Below, one piece after another: positions 31,184 through 42,700 of a stretch of DNA of 54,235 nt. This DNA is from a virus. The DNA is taken from the IMG/VR virus record IMGVR_UViG_3300044647_001141, positions 1 through 54,235 of that record. The stretch is one strand, 5' to 3'. The stretch's first letter is position 1, and each line of letters starts with the position of its first letter. The notes beneath the pieces were generated by a model. That model had not been told where the DNA came from and made no database searches. It was given only the letters and a program-made list of their open reading frames with translations. Both the position numbers and the translations under genes were made by a program.

Positions 31184-34100
31184 ATGGCAATACGTAGAAT
31201 GCTCACCGGCAAAATGGATCTCGAGACGTCGCCCTACATGGTGGCGCAGGGAGACTATACGTATGCCAAGAACATTTCATCGACCGTAACGGACGGCACC
31301 ATCAAGCCTGTCCAGGGCAACCGCATAGTGAACTATGTCCTTCCGTCCGGGACCAACAAGGTCATAGGCTTCAAGGAGGATGTGACACGGGAGCGGGCAT
31401 TCTATTTCGTGCATAACTCAACGGGCAAGCATTCCATTCTGATCTTCAACAAGGTCAGCCGGAGCGTTCAGAAGCTCATAGAGAACCTGACAGATAGCGG
31501 CGGAGTCGATATCCTGAAGTTCAGTGCGGACAAGAAGATCCTGCATGTCGACATCCTCTACCGGGAGACCGCAGAGGGCGACATCCTCTCATGGACCTGC
31601 AACAACGCCTCTCCCAGGGAGGTCATCATCAACAAGCTGCTCAACAACGAATACGGCGTGGTCCTTGAGGAGTACCTTGAGGCGGCAAAGCGGCCGCCCC
31701 TCGGATGCCCGTCATGTACCTACATCAATGACCCCTTGCGAACGGTCAACTCCCTGCGCAAGAAACTTTTCCAGTTCAAGTACCGCTGGGTGTATGATGA
31801 CTTTTCAAAGTCGACATGGGGTCCAATCTCAAAAATCCCGATGCCGACGGGCCTGTTCACTTCCGCCGATCTTGACAACGACCCGACGAAGAACAACGCC
31901 ATCGACATCACCTTGAGTACCGGCAACAAAAAGGTCAAGCGCATAGAGGTTGCGGCACGCATTTCACTGGGCAGCTCATGGTCGGATTTCTTTCTGATCG
32001 ATTCCATTGAGAAGGCTGCGATAGCACTTGGCGACAACCTTGAATACGTATACCGGTTCTACAATGATGCCGTCTATCCGTATGCCGATGTCACGGAGAG
32101 CAACCTGCTGCATGACTGGGTGCCGAGATACGCCCAGGCACAATGCCTTGCCAACGGCAACGTGAAGGTATACGGCAACATCACCGAAGGATACGACAGG
32201 GTAGCGGGCCTCAATATATCAGTGACCTCTTCCACAGTCACCAACAGCAGCTCCTCTGCGGAGCCTCCGTCGGCAAGGTGGGTGGGCAGTAATTTCACCA
32301 CGGGATATGTTGAGATCCTTGGTACTCCGATCCCTGGAACAAGGTATCAGGTCTTGTGGCGAGCCTCAAACCTTGTCGGCCCTACTACGTTCATGGATTA
32401 CAGGGCAGTGGCCGGCGATACCAACAACAGCGTCGCAACGGCTCTCGCAGCATCCGCCATTGTTGCCATGCGGGCAACGGCATCGGCCAACAGGGTGAAC
32501 CTGAGTTTCATCAACCAGGAGGTGTTCTTCCAGGTATATGTTTACCCCGGCACCATTGCATCGTCATACAGCTATGAGTCGACATGGAACTGGTGGAGCA
32601 GGTATCTCATAGGCGTGGTGTACTTCGATGAGCAGGGTAGGACCAATGGGGCGCATATCGACAGGACATCAACCAGGACAAATTCCGATGTGATAACATC
32701 CGGATACGCCATCTCCTCCAATGTCGGACTGACGCCGATACTCAATGTGAGCATCAACCACGCAGCACCATCATGGGCCAGGAAGTATCAGCTTGTCAGA
32801 AGCCGGAACATGGCGATAGGAGACTTCCTTTTCTGGAGGTCAAATCTTGTCATCACCGATTCGCAGTACTACTATTTCAGCGTCCAGACACTTTACGATA
32901 AGCGGGATGCGCAGTCATCCTATGTGCCGAACTGGGACTTTGCAGAAGGAGACAGGGTGCGCATTGCCATCGCCAATGTCGGCGGCACTCAGACATACCC
33001 CGGCACCGACTACCTTGTAGTGGGTGTTGAGGAACTGGATCTTGCCGCCAACCCCGGAAAGAAAAAGTACGTCAAGGTCAAGAAGCCATCAACCTCTGCG
33101 CCGACATACACGGGTGATACGCTCCTGCAGCTGTGGCGGCCTGCCGTCACCGGTGGCCAGGTGGAGAACGAGGTGTTCTACGAGTTCGGTGAAGTCTACG
33201 ACCTTTATGAGTCCGGTGGTGTCAGATACCACAAGGGAACATCTCAGGATCAGACGGCGGCCCAACCGGCCAACATCACGCTCTACAACGGAGATGTGTA
33301 TTACAGGTCGAGGACATTCAGTTCCAATGACGCCCTGTGGGTCATGGACAACCATTATTCAGACGACTTCACCTCCCGCGTCAACGCCAACGGACGGGGA
33401 CAGGCGATAGACTTCAATGCACGGGAGACGGTATATCAGACCCTTGTTAGGTTTGGCGGAACGTATCAGAGCGGCACATCGATTAATGACATCAACCGGT
33501 TCTACTTCGATGACCTCGATGAGTACGACCGGCAGTTCGGCAGCATCCAGCGACTGAGGATCAACGACCGCTACATGCGTGTCTTCCAGGAACTGAAATG
33601 CGGAAGGGTTCCGGTGTATCAGCAGGTCATCAAAGACTCCGTGGGCGGCGATGTCATGGCGCAGAGCAACAAGCTTCTCAACAACATCCAGTACTATGCC
33701 GGCGAGTTCGGCATCGGCAAACATCCGGAGTCGCTGGCCTCCAACAATTTTGCGGACTATTTCGTGGATACGAACAGGGGAGCGGTGGTACGCCTGTCGC
33801 TTGACGGCCTTTCACCTATATCCGTTCTGCACAGTGCAAACAATTACTTCGTAACCGAACTCTCAGCAAGGCGAGAGACGAACTTCATCTACGGCGTGTT
33901 CGATGCGGCGGAGAACCGATACATCCTATCAATGGAAGCCGTGGGCGACCGCAGGGCCGTCACGATAGCCTTCAACGAGCAGAACAAGGGATTCGAGTCC
34001 TTCTATGATTATTTACCCGAATTCATGGGCAACCTTGGAACGCTCATGCTCACCTTCAAGCTGGGTGCGCTGTGGACGCATGACAGTCCGACCTACTGCA

Positions 34101-34456
34101 ATTTCTTTGGTGTGCAGTATAAACCCCTTGTCAGGGTTGCCTTCAACGATGCGCCGATGGTCAAAAAGACCTTTCAGGCGGTATCGCTCATTTCAGGTGC
34201 CAAGTGGTACATACCGGCTATTACCACAAGCATCGGCAAGGCAAGCCGTGTTCCGGCGTCGTACTTCATCAAGCGCGAGGATGGCTATCATGCACCGCTG
34301 TTAAGAGACCAGGGGAGCAATGGCGGACTACTGAGCGGGTCGACACTCAAGGGGAACTATATCCTCGTGGACTTCGAGAAAGAGAACGGCAGCACCGGTG
34401 AGGAGTTGCAGTATGTCGAGATCAAATATTCAGTTTCAAACTTAAACGCACGATAA
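31184..34456 (+). CDS. Tail-nozzle/stabilisation protein (T7 gp12-like)
   Basis: A 1090-residue beta-rich protein. The N-terminus 'MDLETSPYMVAQGDYTYAKN' and 'GTIKPVQGNRIVNY' resembles tail tubular protein B and the stabilisation proteins of crAss-like phages, which begin 'G.Y..A.NI....-GN..V'. Strand-rich segments run throughout, with no coiled coil or membrane segment. A fibronectin-like or carbohydrate-type insertion cannot be excluded in the centre (residues about 340-450). Size and position after the adaptor fit the hexameric nozzle of a short tail. Its presence is the main evidence for podovirus morphology. The end overlaps the next gene (TAATG). Confidence 0.7.
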   Translation: MAIRRMLTGKMDLETSPYMVAQGDYTYAKNISSTVTDGTIKPVQGNRIVNYVLPSGTNKVIGFKEDVTRERAFYFVHNSTGKHSILIFNKVSRSVQKLIENLTDSGGVDILKFSADKKILHVDILYRETAEGDILSWTCNNASPREVIINKLLNNEYGVVLEEYLEAAKRPPLGCPSCTYINDPLRTVNSLRKKLFQFKYRWVYDDFSKSTWGPISKIPMPTGLFTSADLDNDPTKNNAIDITLSTGNKKVKRIEVAARISLGSSWSDFFLIDSIEKAAIALGDNLEYVYRFYNDAVYPYADVTESNLLHDWVPRYAQAQCLANGNVKVYGNITEGYDRVAGLNISVTSSTVTNSSSSAEPPSARWVGSNFTTGYVEILGTPIPGTRYQVLWRASNLVGPTTFMDYRAVAGDTNNSVATALAASAIVAMRATASANRVNLSFINQEVFFQVYVYPGTIASSYSYESTWNWWSRYLIGVVYFDEQGRTNGAHIDRTSTRTNSDVITSGYAISSNVGLTPILNVSINHAAPSWARKYQLVRSRNMAIGDFLFWRSNLVITDSQYYYFSVQTLYDKRDAQSSYVPNWDFAEGDRVRIAIANVGGTQTYPGTDYLVVGVEELDLAANPGKKKYVKVKKPSTSAPTYTGDTLLQLWRPAVTGGQVENEVFYEFGEVYDLYESGGVRYHKGTSQDQTAAQPANITLYNGDVYYRSRTFSSNDALWVMDNHYSDDFTSRVNANGRGQAIDFNARETVYQTLVRFGGTYQSGTSINDINRFYFDDLDEYDRQFGSIQRLRINDRYMRVFQELKCGRVPVYQQVIKDSVGGDVMAQSNKLLNNIQYYAGEFGIGKHPESLASNNFADYFVDTNRGAVVRLSLDGLSPISVLHSANNYFVTELSARRETNFIYGVFDAAENRYILSMEAVGDRRAVTIAFNEQNKGFESFYDYLPEFMGNLGTLMLTFKLGALWTHDSPTYCNFFGVQYKPLVRVAFNDAPMVKKTFQAVSLISGAKWYIPAITTSIGKASRVPASYFIKREDGYHAPLLRDQGSNGGLLSGSTLKGNYILVDFEKENGSTGEELQYVEIKYSVSNLNAR

Positions 34457-35076
34457 TGGATCCAATTACAATGGCGATGATGGGAGCAAAGATGGTCGGT
34501 GGCATCATCCAGACGGTCAAGGGCAACCAGATCCTGAAGAACACCAAGATGCCGGACTACATGATACCGACACAGCTCAACGAGAACCTTCAGCTTGCCA
34601 AGGACCTCAAGAACATGGGCGGCATGCCATCCGCCTCCATGAATGCTTCCACGCAGAGTTACTTCCGCAATGCCAATTTCGGCATGGGTCAGTTGCAGGG
34701 TCGCAGGGCGGCTGTTGCCGGTGTGGCAAGTATCCTGCAAAGGCTCAATGACGCCTCCACCAATCTCGCAATGCAGGACGCCAACATGGCGATGGGCAAC
34801 AGAAGGGCCGGCATATCGATGCAGTCGCAGGCCAATAACGCAATGGCGCAGCAGCAGCTCGCCAAGCAGCAGTGGGAGAAGTTCAATCCCTACCTGCGTA
34901 AGATGTCAGAAGGCCAGGCGCTTGTGGGTGCGGGCATGCAGAACATGTTCGGTGCAGTAACGGGTGCAGCACAGGCGAACATGTACGAAAACATGTATGG
35001 GGATTCCAGCGCACCGGGCAATCAATCATTCAGAAGCATTTTACGGCAAAACAACAGAGCCGTAAAAGGACTATAA
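34456..35076 (+). CDS. Internal virion protein-like, Met/Gln/Ala-rich
   Basis: A 206-residue helical protein with unusually many Met, Gln, Ala and Asn residues (MQSQANNAMAQQQLAKQQW, AMMGAKMVGGIIQ). The first 20 residues are hydrophobic enough to contact a membrane. Podovirus internal core proteins such as T7 gp14 have similar size, composition and position between tail genes and large core proteins, and are ejected into the envelope at infection. There are no catalytic motifs. The call is by composition and context. Confidence 0.55.
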   Translation: MDPITMAMMGAKMVGGIIQTVKGNQILKNTKMPDYMIPTQLNENLQLAKDLKNMGGMPSASMNASTQSYFRNANFGMGQLQGRRAAVAGVASILQRLNDASTNLAMQDANMAMGNRRAGISMQSQANNAMAQQQLAKQQWEKFNPYLRKMSEGQALVGAGMQNMFGAVTGAAQANMYENMYGDSSAPGNQSFRSILRQNNRAVKGL

Positions 35077-35090
35077 ACGATCTCAAAATC

Positions 35091-36707
35091 ATGGCAAATC
35101 CATCAACAACGGGTATTGGTCAGGGCGCAGCGCAGATATTCGACACAAGGGATGTGCTAAACACATTCGCGCGGGTATCGATGTACAAGCAGCAGCAAAG
35201 GCAGTTGGAGGAACAGGCGCTTGCCAAGATGATGACGCAGTTCGATCCCAAGAAATTACGGGCGGCAGATCAGTCAGAGTTTCTTGAAAAGTACAACAGG
35301 CTGCAAAACCTTTACGTACAGAACAGAGGGTTGTATCGCCAGCCGTTGAAGTTTCCACAAGCATACCGCGAGGCGCAGCAATTACAGAACGAGTTGATGA
35401 CGATGACGGCTGAAAGCAAGAGTACTGAGACTTTCCTTTCTGATTTCAGCAAGGAGGCGATGCGAGATCGAAACAAGTTCAGTCCTGAGTCTATTTCCGC
35501 AGTACAGCAATGGACAAGTATGCCTACATCCCAAATAAAAAAGAACCTGGAGGAAATGGGGAAAGGGAACAGGCTGCCGACATTCGCCGATCTTGAATTC
35601 ACGCCAAAGCCGCTTGATGATGAAAAAATGAAAAAACTTGTGACCGCTGCGGCCATGAGTCAAAATGCCATTTCAAAGAAGCCGGAATATCTGTATCCAT
35701 CAAAGGATAACAATATACCTCGGTTCGAGAAGCGTGAGATATACACGGAAAAGATTGATCCGAACGCAATGCCAGGTATTGCGCAGACGCTGATTGCTGC
35801 CAATCCCGATCTAAATCAGCACTATGATTATATGAACCGCCATATGACTCAGGATCAGCGTATGAGTCTTCAAAAACTAATGGACGAAAATTTCAATGGC
35901 GTTAAAATTGATCTCAACACACCCTCAGGAATAGCAACGGCTGACCTTTTGAGCAGATATCATATTCTAAATACTAAGATAGAAGACAAGCCGGATACGG
36001 ATGCAATAAAACGCCATGAAGACGCAATGAAGCGTGAAGGATGGAAAAGACAAGAAATAAGGGATGCCAAAAAAAGCGCAGCTGCTGACCGAAGGGCGAT
36101 GATGTCGGTAGGCTCTCCGGCACAGGACATGAACTACACACACGCCCAGCAATTTGTCGGGGTGGCAGCAAAACCAGGCATGTCTAAAACCACTTTCCAG
36201 GCATTCGAGCCGTTCCGAAAAATTCCCGGATATGACAGGACGCTGATCCATGACCCAAGCATAGTAAAGGATTATGCCACATTCCGAAATGGCGTCATGC
36301 TTGCCACTCAGGCAAACGCAAAGGCTGGTCAAACAAATGTTGACGGAAGCGCATTCAACATAAACGAGGAGGACATCAAATCGGCATGGAATACGAAGAC
36401 GCCTATCTATACCGTATCAATCAAGTACACTCCGCAGGCCTCCTCAGAAAATCCTAATCCTAAATCTCAAACATCCCTGTACAACATCTTGCCAACAAAA
36501 TCCGGAACACCTGAGGCGGTTGCAACCATGTGGAGTTTTTACGGCGTTGGCAGCAAGGAGACGGGTGCAGGAATAGGCAACCCAATCTACACGCAGGTAA
36601 TCAACAAAAAGAAGTACAGCCAGCCATCCGGTAAAGTGGCTGTCGAAAATACCAGCAATGCTGAAATGACCGACTACGAAGCAATGAGTTCCAAAAAGAA
36701 AAATTAA
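35091..36707 (+). CDS. Internal virion protein-like
   Basis: A 538-residue mainly helical protein. The N-terminal 115 residues are Gln/Ala/Leu-rich (KQQQRQLEEQALAKMMTQF), the middle is charged, and the last part has mixed strands (NEEDIKSAWNTKTPIYTVS, YNILPTKSGTPEAVATMW). There are no Cys residues and no enzyme motif. It lies between the small internal protein and the giant protein, the position of the second core protein in T7-like phages. It probably forms part of the ejected core. The family is not recognised. Confidence 0.55.
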   Translation: MANPSTTGIGQGAAQIFDTRDVLNTFARVSMYKQQQRQLEEQALAKMMTQFDPKKLRAADQSEFLEKYNRLQNLYVQNRGLYRQPLKFPQAYREAQQLQNELMTMTAESKSTETFLSDFSKEAMRDRNKFSPESISAVQQWTSMPTSQIKKNLEEMGKGNRLPTFADLEFTPKPLDDEKMKKLVTAAAMSQNAISKKPEYLYPSKDNNIPRFEKREIYTEKIDPNAMPGIAQTLIAANPDLNQHYDYMNRHMTQDQRMSLQKLMDENFNGVKIDLNTPSGIATADLLSRYHILNTKIEDKPDTDAIKRHEDAMKREGWKRQEIRDAKKSAAADRRAMMSVGSPAQDMNYTHAQQFVGVAAKPGMSKTTFQAFEPFRKIPGYDRTLIHDPSIVKDYATFRNGVMLATQANAKAGQTNVDGSAFNINEEDIKSAWNTKTPIYTVSIKYTPQASSENPNPKSQTSLYNILPTKSGTPEAVATMWSFYGVGSKETGAGIGNPIYTQVINKKKYSQPSGKVAVENTSNAEMTDYEAMSSKKKN

Positions 36708-36711
36708 TCCA

Positions 36712-39700
36712 ATGGATGAAGAACAACTGAAGTATCTGTTCGACAAATACGGAACAAAGGGCGGATTCCCAAGTTTTGATGCTTTCAAGTCCTTGATGTC
36801 GGATGGAGAAAGTCGAAAGGTGTTCTTTGATCGTAGAAATGCCGAGATGAAGTTCCCGGACTTTAACGAATTCGAGAGGATTCTTGGAGTTCGGCAGCAA
36901 CAACAAGTAGCTGCCGGAAATTTGCCGGCGTCTACTCCAACAGATCCGACTATCCAGGTAGCAAACCAAGCAATGCCTGGCATGCAGCAAATACCGGGAC
37001 AAGAACTTTTAAAACTCACAAAGGACTATGTCAAGTCCCTTGATCAGAGCGGGCAGCCTGGCAGCCAGTCTATACCAAGCCAAATGGGTGCGAACAGCAG
37101 TGCGCCTGGTTTTATCCCTTCATTGCCATCTGCGCCCGTAGTGTCCAATCAGAAGACATCATATGATTATAGCAATGAATTGAATTCTCTTGGATACAAA
37201 CCCGAGAAGATTGCAGCACTCCTTGGCGACTTGCCGGACAATACGCCAGACTACACTGTAAACGAACTCCTGTCGCTTACCGATCCCATTGATATAAAAC
37301 GCAAAAAGGCGGCAACCATATGGCAGGCCAATGTCAATGACTATATCGAGCGGATCGAGGATCCGGTCAAGAAGCAACAGGCTTCCGAACTATTTGCAAC
37401 AGCGTTGCAAAAATATGAGAACGCACCTTCTTATGAAGATGCCATTAATGGCATAAGGGCATATGCGCTTCCGCTCATAAATTCATACGAGGGTAGTGCA
37501 GACATCTCCGAGATGCGCAACGCATTGCGTATTGATGCTGAGTACGGCATTGCAAAGTCCATGCTCAAAGATCCCAAGTCATTCACCAAGTACCAGGGCA
37601 TAGGACTCAATCCCTTGCAGGGCCTTGCACTTGATGTCACCCTTCTGTTCGACCCAAAGGGGGAGGAGATAAAAAGGCAGATAACCGACAAGTACACGGA
37701 TCCGGATGCCATCGCCATGCAGCAGGTAAAACTTGCACAACTTGAAAACGAGGGTCTCAGGATACTCGGCAATGAGGTTGGCCGCATGCTTGGCAAACTA
37801 TCAAAGGGAGTTATCCAGTCCAATGATTTCTACGAGCAGAACAAAGGCAGGATTGATGCCCTTGTTACTACCATCAAGTCGGACGATAGCGTACCGGAGC
37901 AGATTAAGGCTTCCGCTGAAGCGTACAAAAAAGAGTATGACGCCATCGTGTCCGGGACAAGCGACGGGGCGTTCACGAGTCCTTATGATTTTGCGGTACT
38001 CAAAGAAAAGATAGACAACAAGACCATCTCCGGGGCAGAAGTAAAAGACTACAATAAAAGGGTTATTCAGATAAAGGAGCTGAACAGCAAGTATGCTGAC
38101 ATATTTGGGCAGTTCAATAGTGTCATCGACCAAAGAAACGAGGCCGTCAGGGAATACGGCAGCCTGGTTGACAAGCTGGACAAGATGTCAGAGGGTAGTG
38201 AAGACTACAAGCAGCTTCAGTCGTGGATGAACTACATCAATGACCAAAGGAATACGCTCATAGACAGGTATCCGGCCTATGGCTCCGACTATGTGCATCA
38301 ACTTATTCAAGAGCAAACCGGCGCATATACCGGAACGATGGACAGGGCGTACATGACCTTTGTCGACAATGCGGGCGTAGAGGCAACGCAGCTCGTCAAG
38401 AAGGTTGTCAATAATTTCATGGGGATCTGGATGGGCGACAAGTATGTGCGCGAGGTCGAGATGTCGGATGCCCGAAAAAGAATGGTGGACGACCTGACTT
38501 TCAACTATCAGACCGGAAGTCAGATGATGTTTGATGAGCGGACTATGGTCCCGGTCATGGAAAAAAAATACCAGCAGCGCATTGATGAAGTAAAGGCCAG
38601 GGGGTACTCAAAGAGAGAGGAGCAAGCGGCACTCTACCCAATCATTGATGAGGCGGTAAGGAACGGGGGCGTTCAGTACGTCTATAATCCGAACAAGGGT
38701 AAATATAACTTCACAGCGGCCTCGATTGGAAATGCCGTAGCAACCGTGGTGCCGCAATTCCTCGGCCAAATGGCACAGACGGCCTACCTCGGCGGCTTTG
38801 GGAATATAGGCAAGGTGCGCAGGATGGCCACACTGGGCGCATCCGTATTTGCCAATACATTCCCAAGGGCCTATGACAATGCCGTACAGATGGGCATCAG
38901 CCATCCGGGTCAGTATGCAACGGCACAGTCATTGGTTGAGGTGGCCTCTGAAAGTATGTTCGACAACATCAAGATGATCAAAAGCGTAGTGCCTCAGATC
39001 AGGCAGATGTTCTCCGGATTGTCCAATGGGGAATGGAAGATGATTGTTAGCGGAGTGGCAAAAAAGAATTTCAGTGGCGAGGCTGCCAAGGTGTTGATGG
39101 ATTACGGCAAGGAGTCGGTGATTGAAGAAGGTGCGGCGAATATAATGGGCAACGTCTCCGACAAGTATGTATTCAACATCGACAAGAAATGGAATGAGGG
39201 ACTGAAGCAGACCCTTTCCACCAGTGTTGTAGGAATGCTTCCGCTTGCAGCGATCGGCATACCGCTTCGCATGCGCAGTGCCAATATCGTCAACAAGATG
39301 AATATCTATGAGGCTGCCGCGCGTTCCGAGCAAGTCATCTCGGATATAAACAGCCAGGTGTCGGAGGGCAGGATGAGTTTCGATGAGGCACAAAAGCACA
39401 TCAAGGCCATCAAGCTCATGAGCGATGTCATCCATACCATGCCGACCACCAATGCCATTGGTAAACCATTGACCGACGGCCAGAAGGCCAAATACGCATG
39501 GAACGAGTATGTCATCCGGCTCGCGAAGATAGATGAGAGCAATGCCCCTACCACCGTCGTAAGGGAGATAGCAGACAGGGTCAATGAGGCCGACAAGGAG
39601 AATGCCGACATCCTAAATGACGATGACATCAAGACATTCACCGAACTGTCCTTGCAGGGCGAGAACCCGGTAGCCGCTCAGAGCCAGCCTGTCATTGAAT

Positions 39701-42700
39701 TCCTGCACAAAACCATTGTGGATAATGTTGCAGATCTTGACATCAACGATGAGGATGCCGGATTGATTGCAGACATGGTCAAGCGTGGGGAGTCGATGAT
39801 GGACATCGTTGACGAGGCCAAGTACCTCTACCAGGAGGATCCGCAAAGGGCCTACAAGATACTTGGGCCGCGCATCTATGATGCCATCAGACTCAATATG
39901 GTTGAGTCTATCCGGGGCAAAAAGGATGCCGTGGCGCAACCTGGTCAAGAGGACAAGGGGCAGGGTGCAGCAGGGACATTTGTACAGATGCCGGCAAGTG
40001 AAGATGAAATACCGGGCCTGGTCGTCACCGTAAAAAGACCGAAGCCGTCCGCGCCTGTTGAAACGCAGAAACCTTTTGTCTCATTACCGCAGGAAAATAC
40101 TCAGGAGCTTACAACAAAAGGCAATATTGCAATCATCCCCCCAACACAAAACGATGGCAAAGGGCAAGAAGAAGGGCGGCAAGAAAATGTGCTGACCCAA
40201 GACAATCAAGCATCCAATCAGCAGGGGCAGGGTTCTAAACCTGCTCCTGCAATCAGTGTCCAGATGCCGGGCATGACACCCGAAACGAATGTCGTGACCA
40301 TTGCAGGACGTCAGGAACCCGCGACTGGTGCGCAGCCTGCTGCCACCGCGCCCTCTCAGCAGGAGGCCGGGCAGGTTAAGGAGGATGCGGCAAGGTTAGG
40401 AAAGGCGGACTTTGTCAATAAATTCAACAACGATCTATCCATATACCCCAAGCTGTCAACCGACGAGGGGCGTGACAAGAAGCTCACGGCGATGATGAAC
40501 AGGCTGATAGCAGCCAAGAATGAGGGCCTGCTGTCATTCGATGAGTTCAATAGCCTGTATGACCGGATCCTGGAGAAGCGTGTCGCCCTATCCGCAAAGA
40601 ACCCCAAGTTCAAGGCAGAGACCAACAAGGCCATGAAAGAGGCGGAGAAAATGGCACAAATGGATAGCGAATCACCCGTAACTTCACCCAAACCAAAAAT
40701 AGTTAGTGATGCAGCAGAAAACGACAAGCTCACAGAAAAACTCACAGAAGAAGATAACACTGAGCAAGAACCAAGTGTCGCGGCTGTTGAAGGCAAAGCA
40801 GAAAGCGATAGCAAAGCTGAACTCAATGCAGCAGTCCGACAAGCAGACGAACTGATCAATGCCGCCACGGATGTGCAGGTTGTTCCGTTGAGCAGCCTAC
40901 ACACCGATGAGAAGCGGTTTCAGAATAGAACAAAACTTGTACAGGAAACCCTGAACAATATTATAAACAAGTGGAATGATGCGACCCAGGATCCAATCCA
41001 TGTTTGGCGCGATCCAAAGGACGGCAAATTGTATGTTCTTAGCGGGCATCACAGGTATTACGGCGCCAAGGGGGCAAACAGGAAAACGGTAAAAATCATT
41101 GATAGAACCAATGACTTTACCGAAGAGCAAGCCATTGAATTCGCAAAAGATGAGGCAAACTCTAATCGCAATATGGACACTTTGCTCGATAAGGCAAAGC
41201 GTTTAAGAGAGTTGATAAAAGGCCGTGCTACCAAGGAAAAAATCAATGACTACCTAAGTACCGAAGGCAAGAATAAAACCTTCATTCAGAATCTTGCGTC
41301 CCTAAACCCTGCAGGAAAGACGATAGGCAACCTTTTAAAGTTTGAAGATGCTCCTGACCGGCAAACACAAAAAGAAAATGAGCAACGAGCTGATTGGATA
41401 GGTGAGGCGCGTCGAACAATTAACGGTTTGACAGATACGCATGAAGACGAATTGTTTAATTTCCTGTATGACAAAAATGCGTCAAAGCGTATCACGACAA
41501 AGAATGATTTTCTACAAAAGGTAAGGTCGGTAGTCAATCCAATGCTGCCGGACCAGCCACTTAATATCGCCAGGTTCAAGTTCAAGACACAGGGCGAGGC
41601 GGCATATGACGAGGAGGTTGCCAACAAGAAAGCCGAGATACTTGATCGACAGGATCAGATCAATGCGCTCAATGACAGGTTCAACAATCCGCAGAACCCC
41701 AACTACATCTCCACCGAGAGCAGAGACTACGAAAGCGCAAGGCGCATAGCGGATGAAAAGATAGCCAAACTGGATGCCGAGCGCAAGGCGCTGCAAAAGC
41801 AGCTGGAGGACATTTACCGCAATAAAGGAAAGTTCACCGGAGCGCCCACCACTGGATCCTTGTTCGACGTCTTTGAGCCTACGCCAACCTATTCGGAGAG
41901 TGCGCAAAAACTTGCTGACGGATTTAGGTCACTGAAGTCGGGTGGAGATAAGCTGCTTGGTGGCCTTGGCATCTTTGTTGGCATCTGGGATGGCATGATG
42001 GAAACCATCGCCACACTCATCGAGGCCGGTGGATCACTGGCTGACGCCATTACAGCCGGCGTGGAATACGCACGTGCCAACATGCAGGGGGAGAAATACA
42101 CCGACAAGGAGATCGAAGCATCACTTCGCCAGGTACTCATCGATAACGGTATCATGGCCGCCCCGACAAGGCGCAGGCAGATGGCCGACAACATCAAGGC
42201 GGCAAACAATGACTTCAAGGGAGAAGGCGGCAAGCGGTCATTCACGCCGGGTGAGCGGATGTCATTCCGGGAAATGTTCAGCAAGATCAATTTTGCGCAG
42301 AGGAAAACCGCCGGCATCATCGAGGATATATTGCAGGAAGCAAAGAAGTATTTCCGAGAGAACGGGATTGACCTCACCAAAGGCAGAGTGGCAAAACTCA
42401 TCAATCAATTATCACATTTAGCAACAATGCCGAATGTGGATGCGTGGGTGGCTGATGCGCTTGACATTGCCGAAGCAATAGACAACATTATCATTGAGCA
42501 GAAAAATGCGAATGACATCAAGGCGTATAACGAAACGCTCAAGAAGTTTCAAAAGTTCAGGCGCAAGTCAAAGACACTGAACGCATCGTATCAGGCGTTG
42601 CTCGCCACTATTGATCTGCTGTCTCCAACGAAAATTATTCGTGCCGGGATGACCAACCAGGCAAACCCTGGATTCCCGAATATCGATACCGTTAGGAATA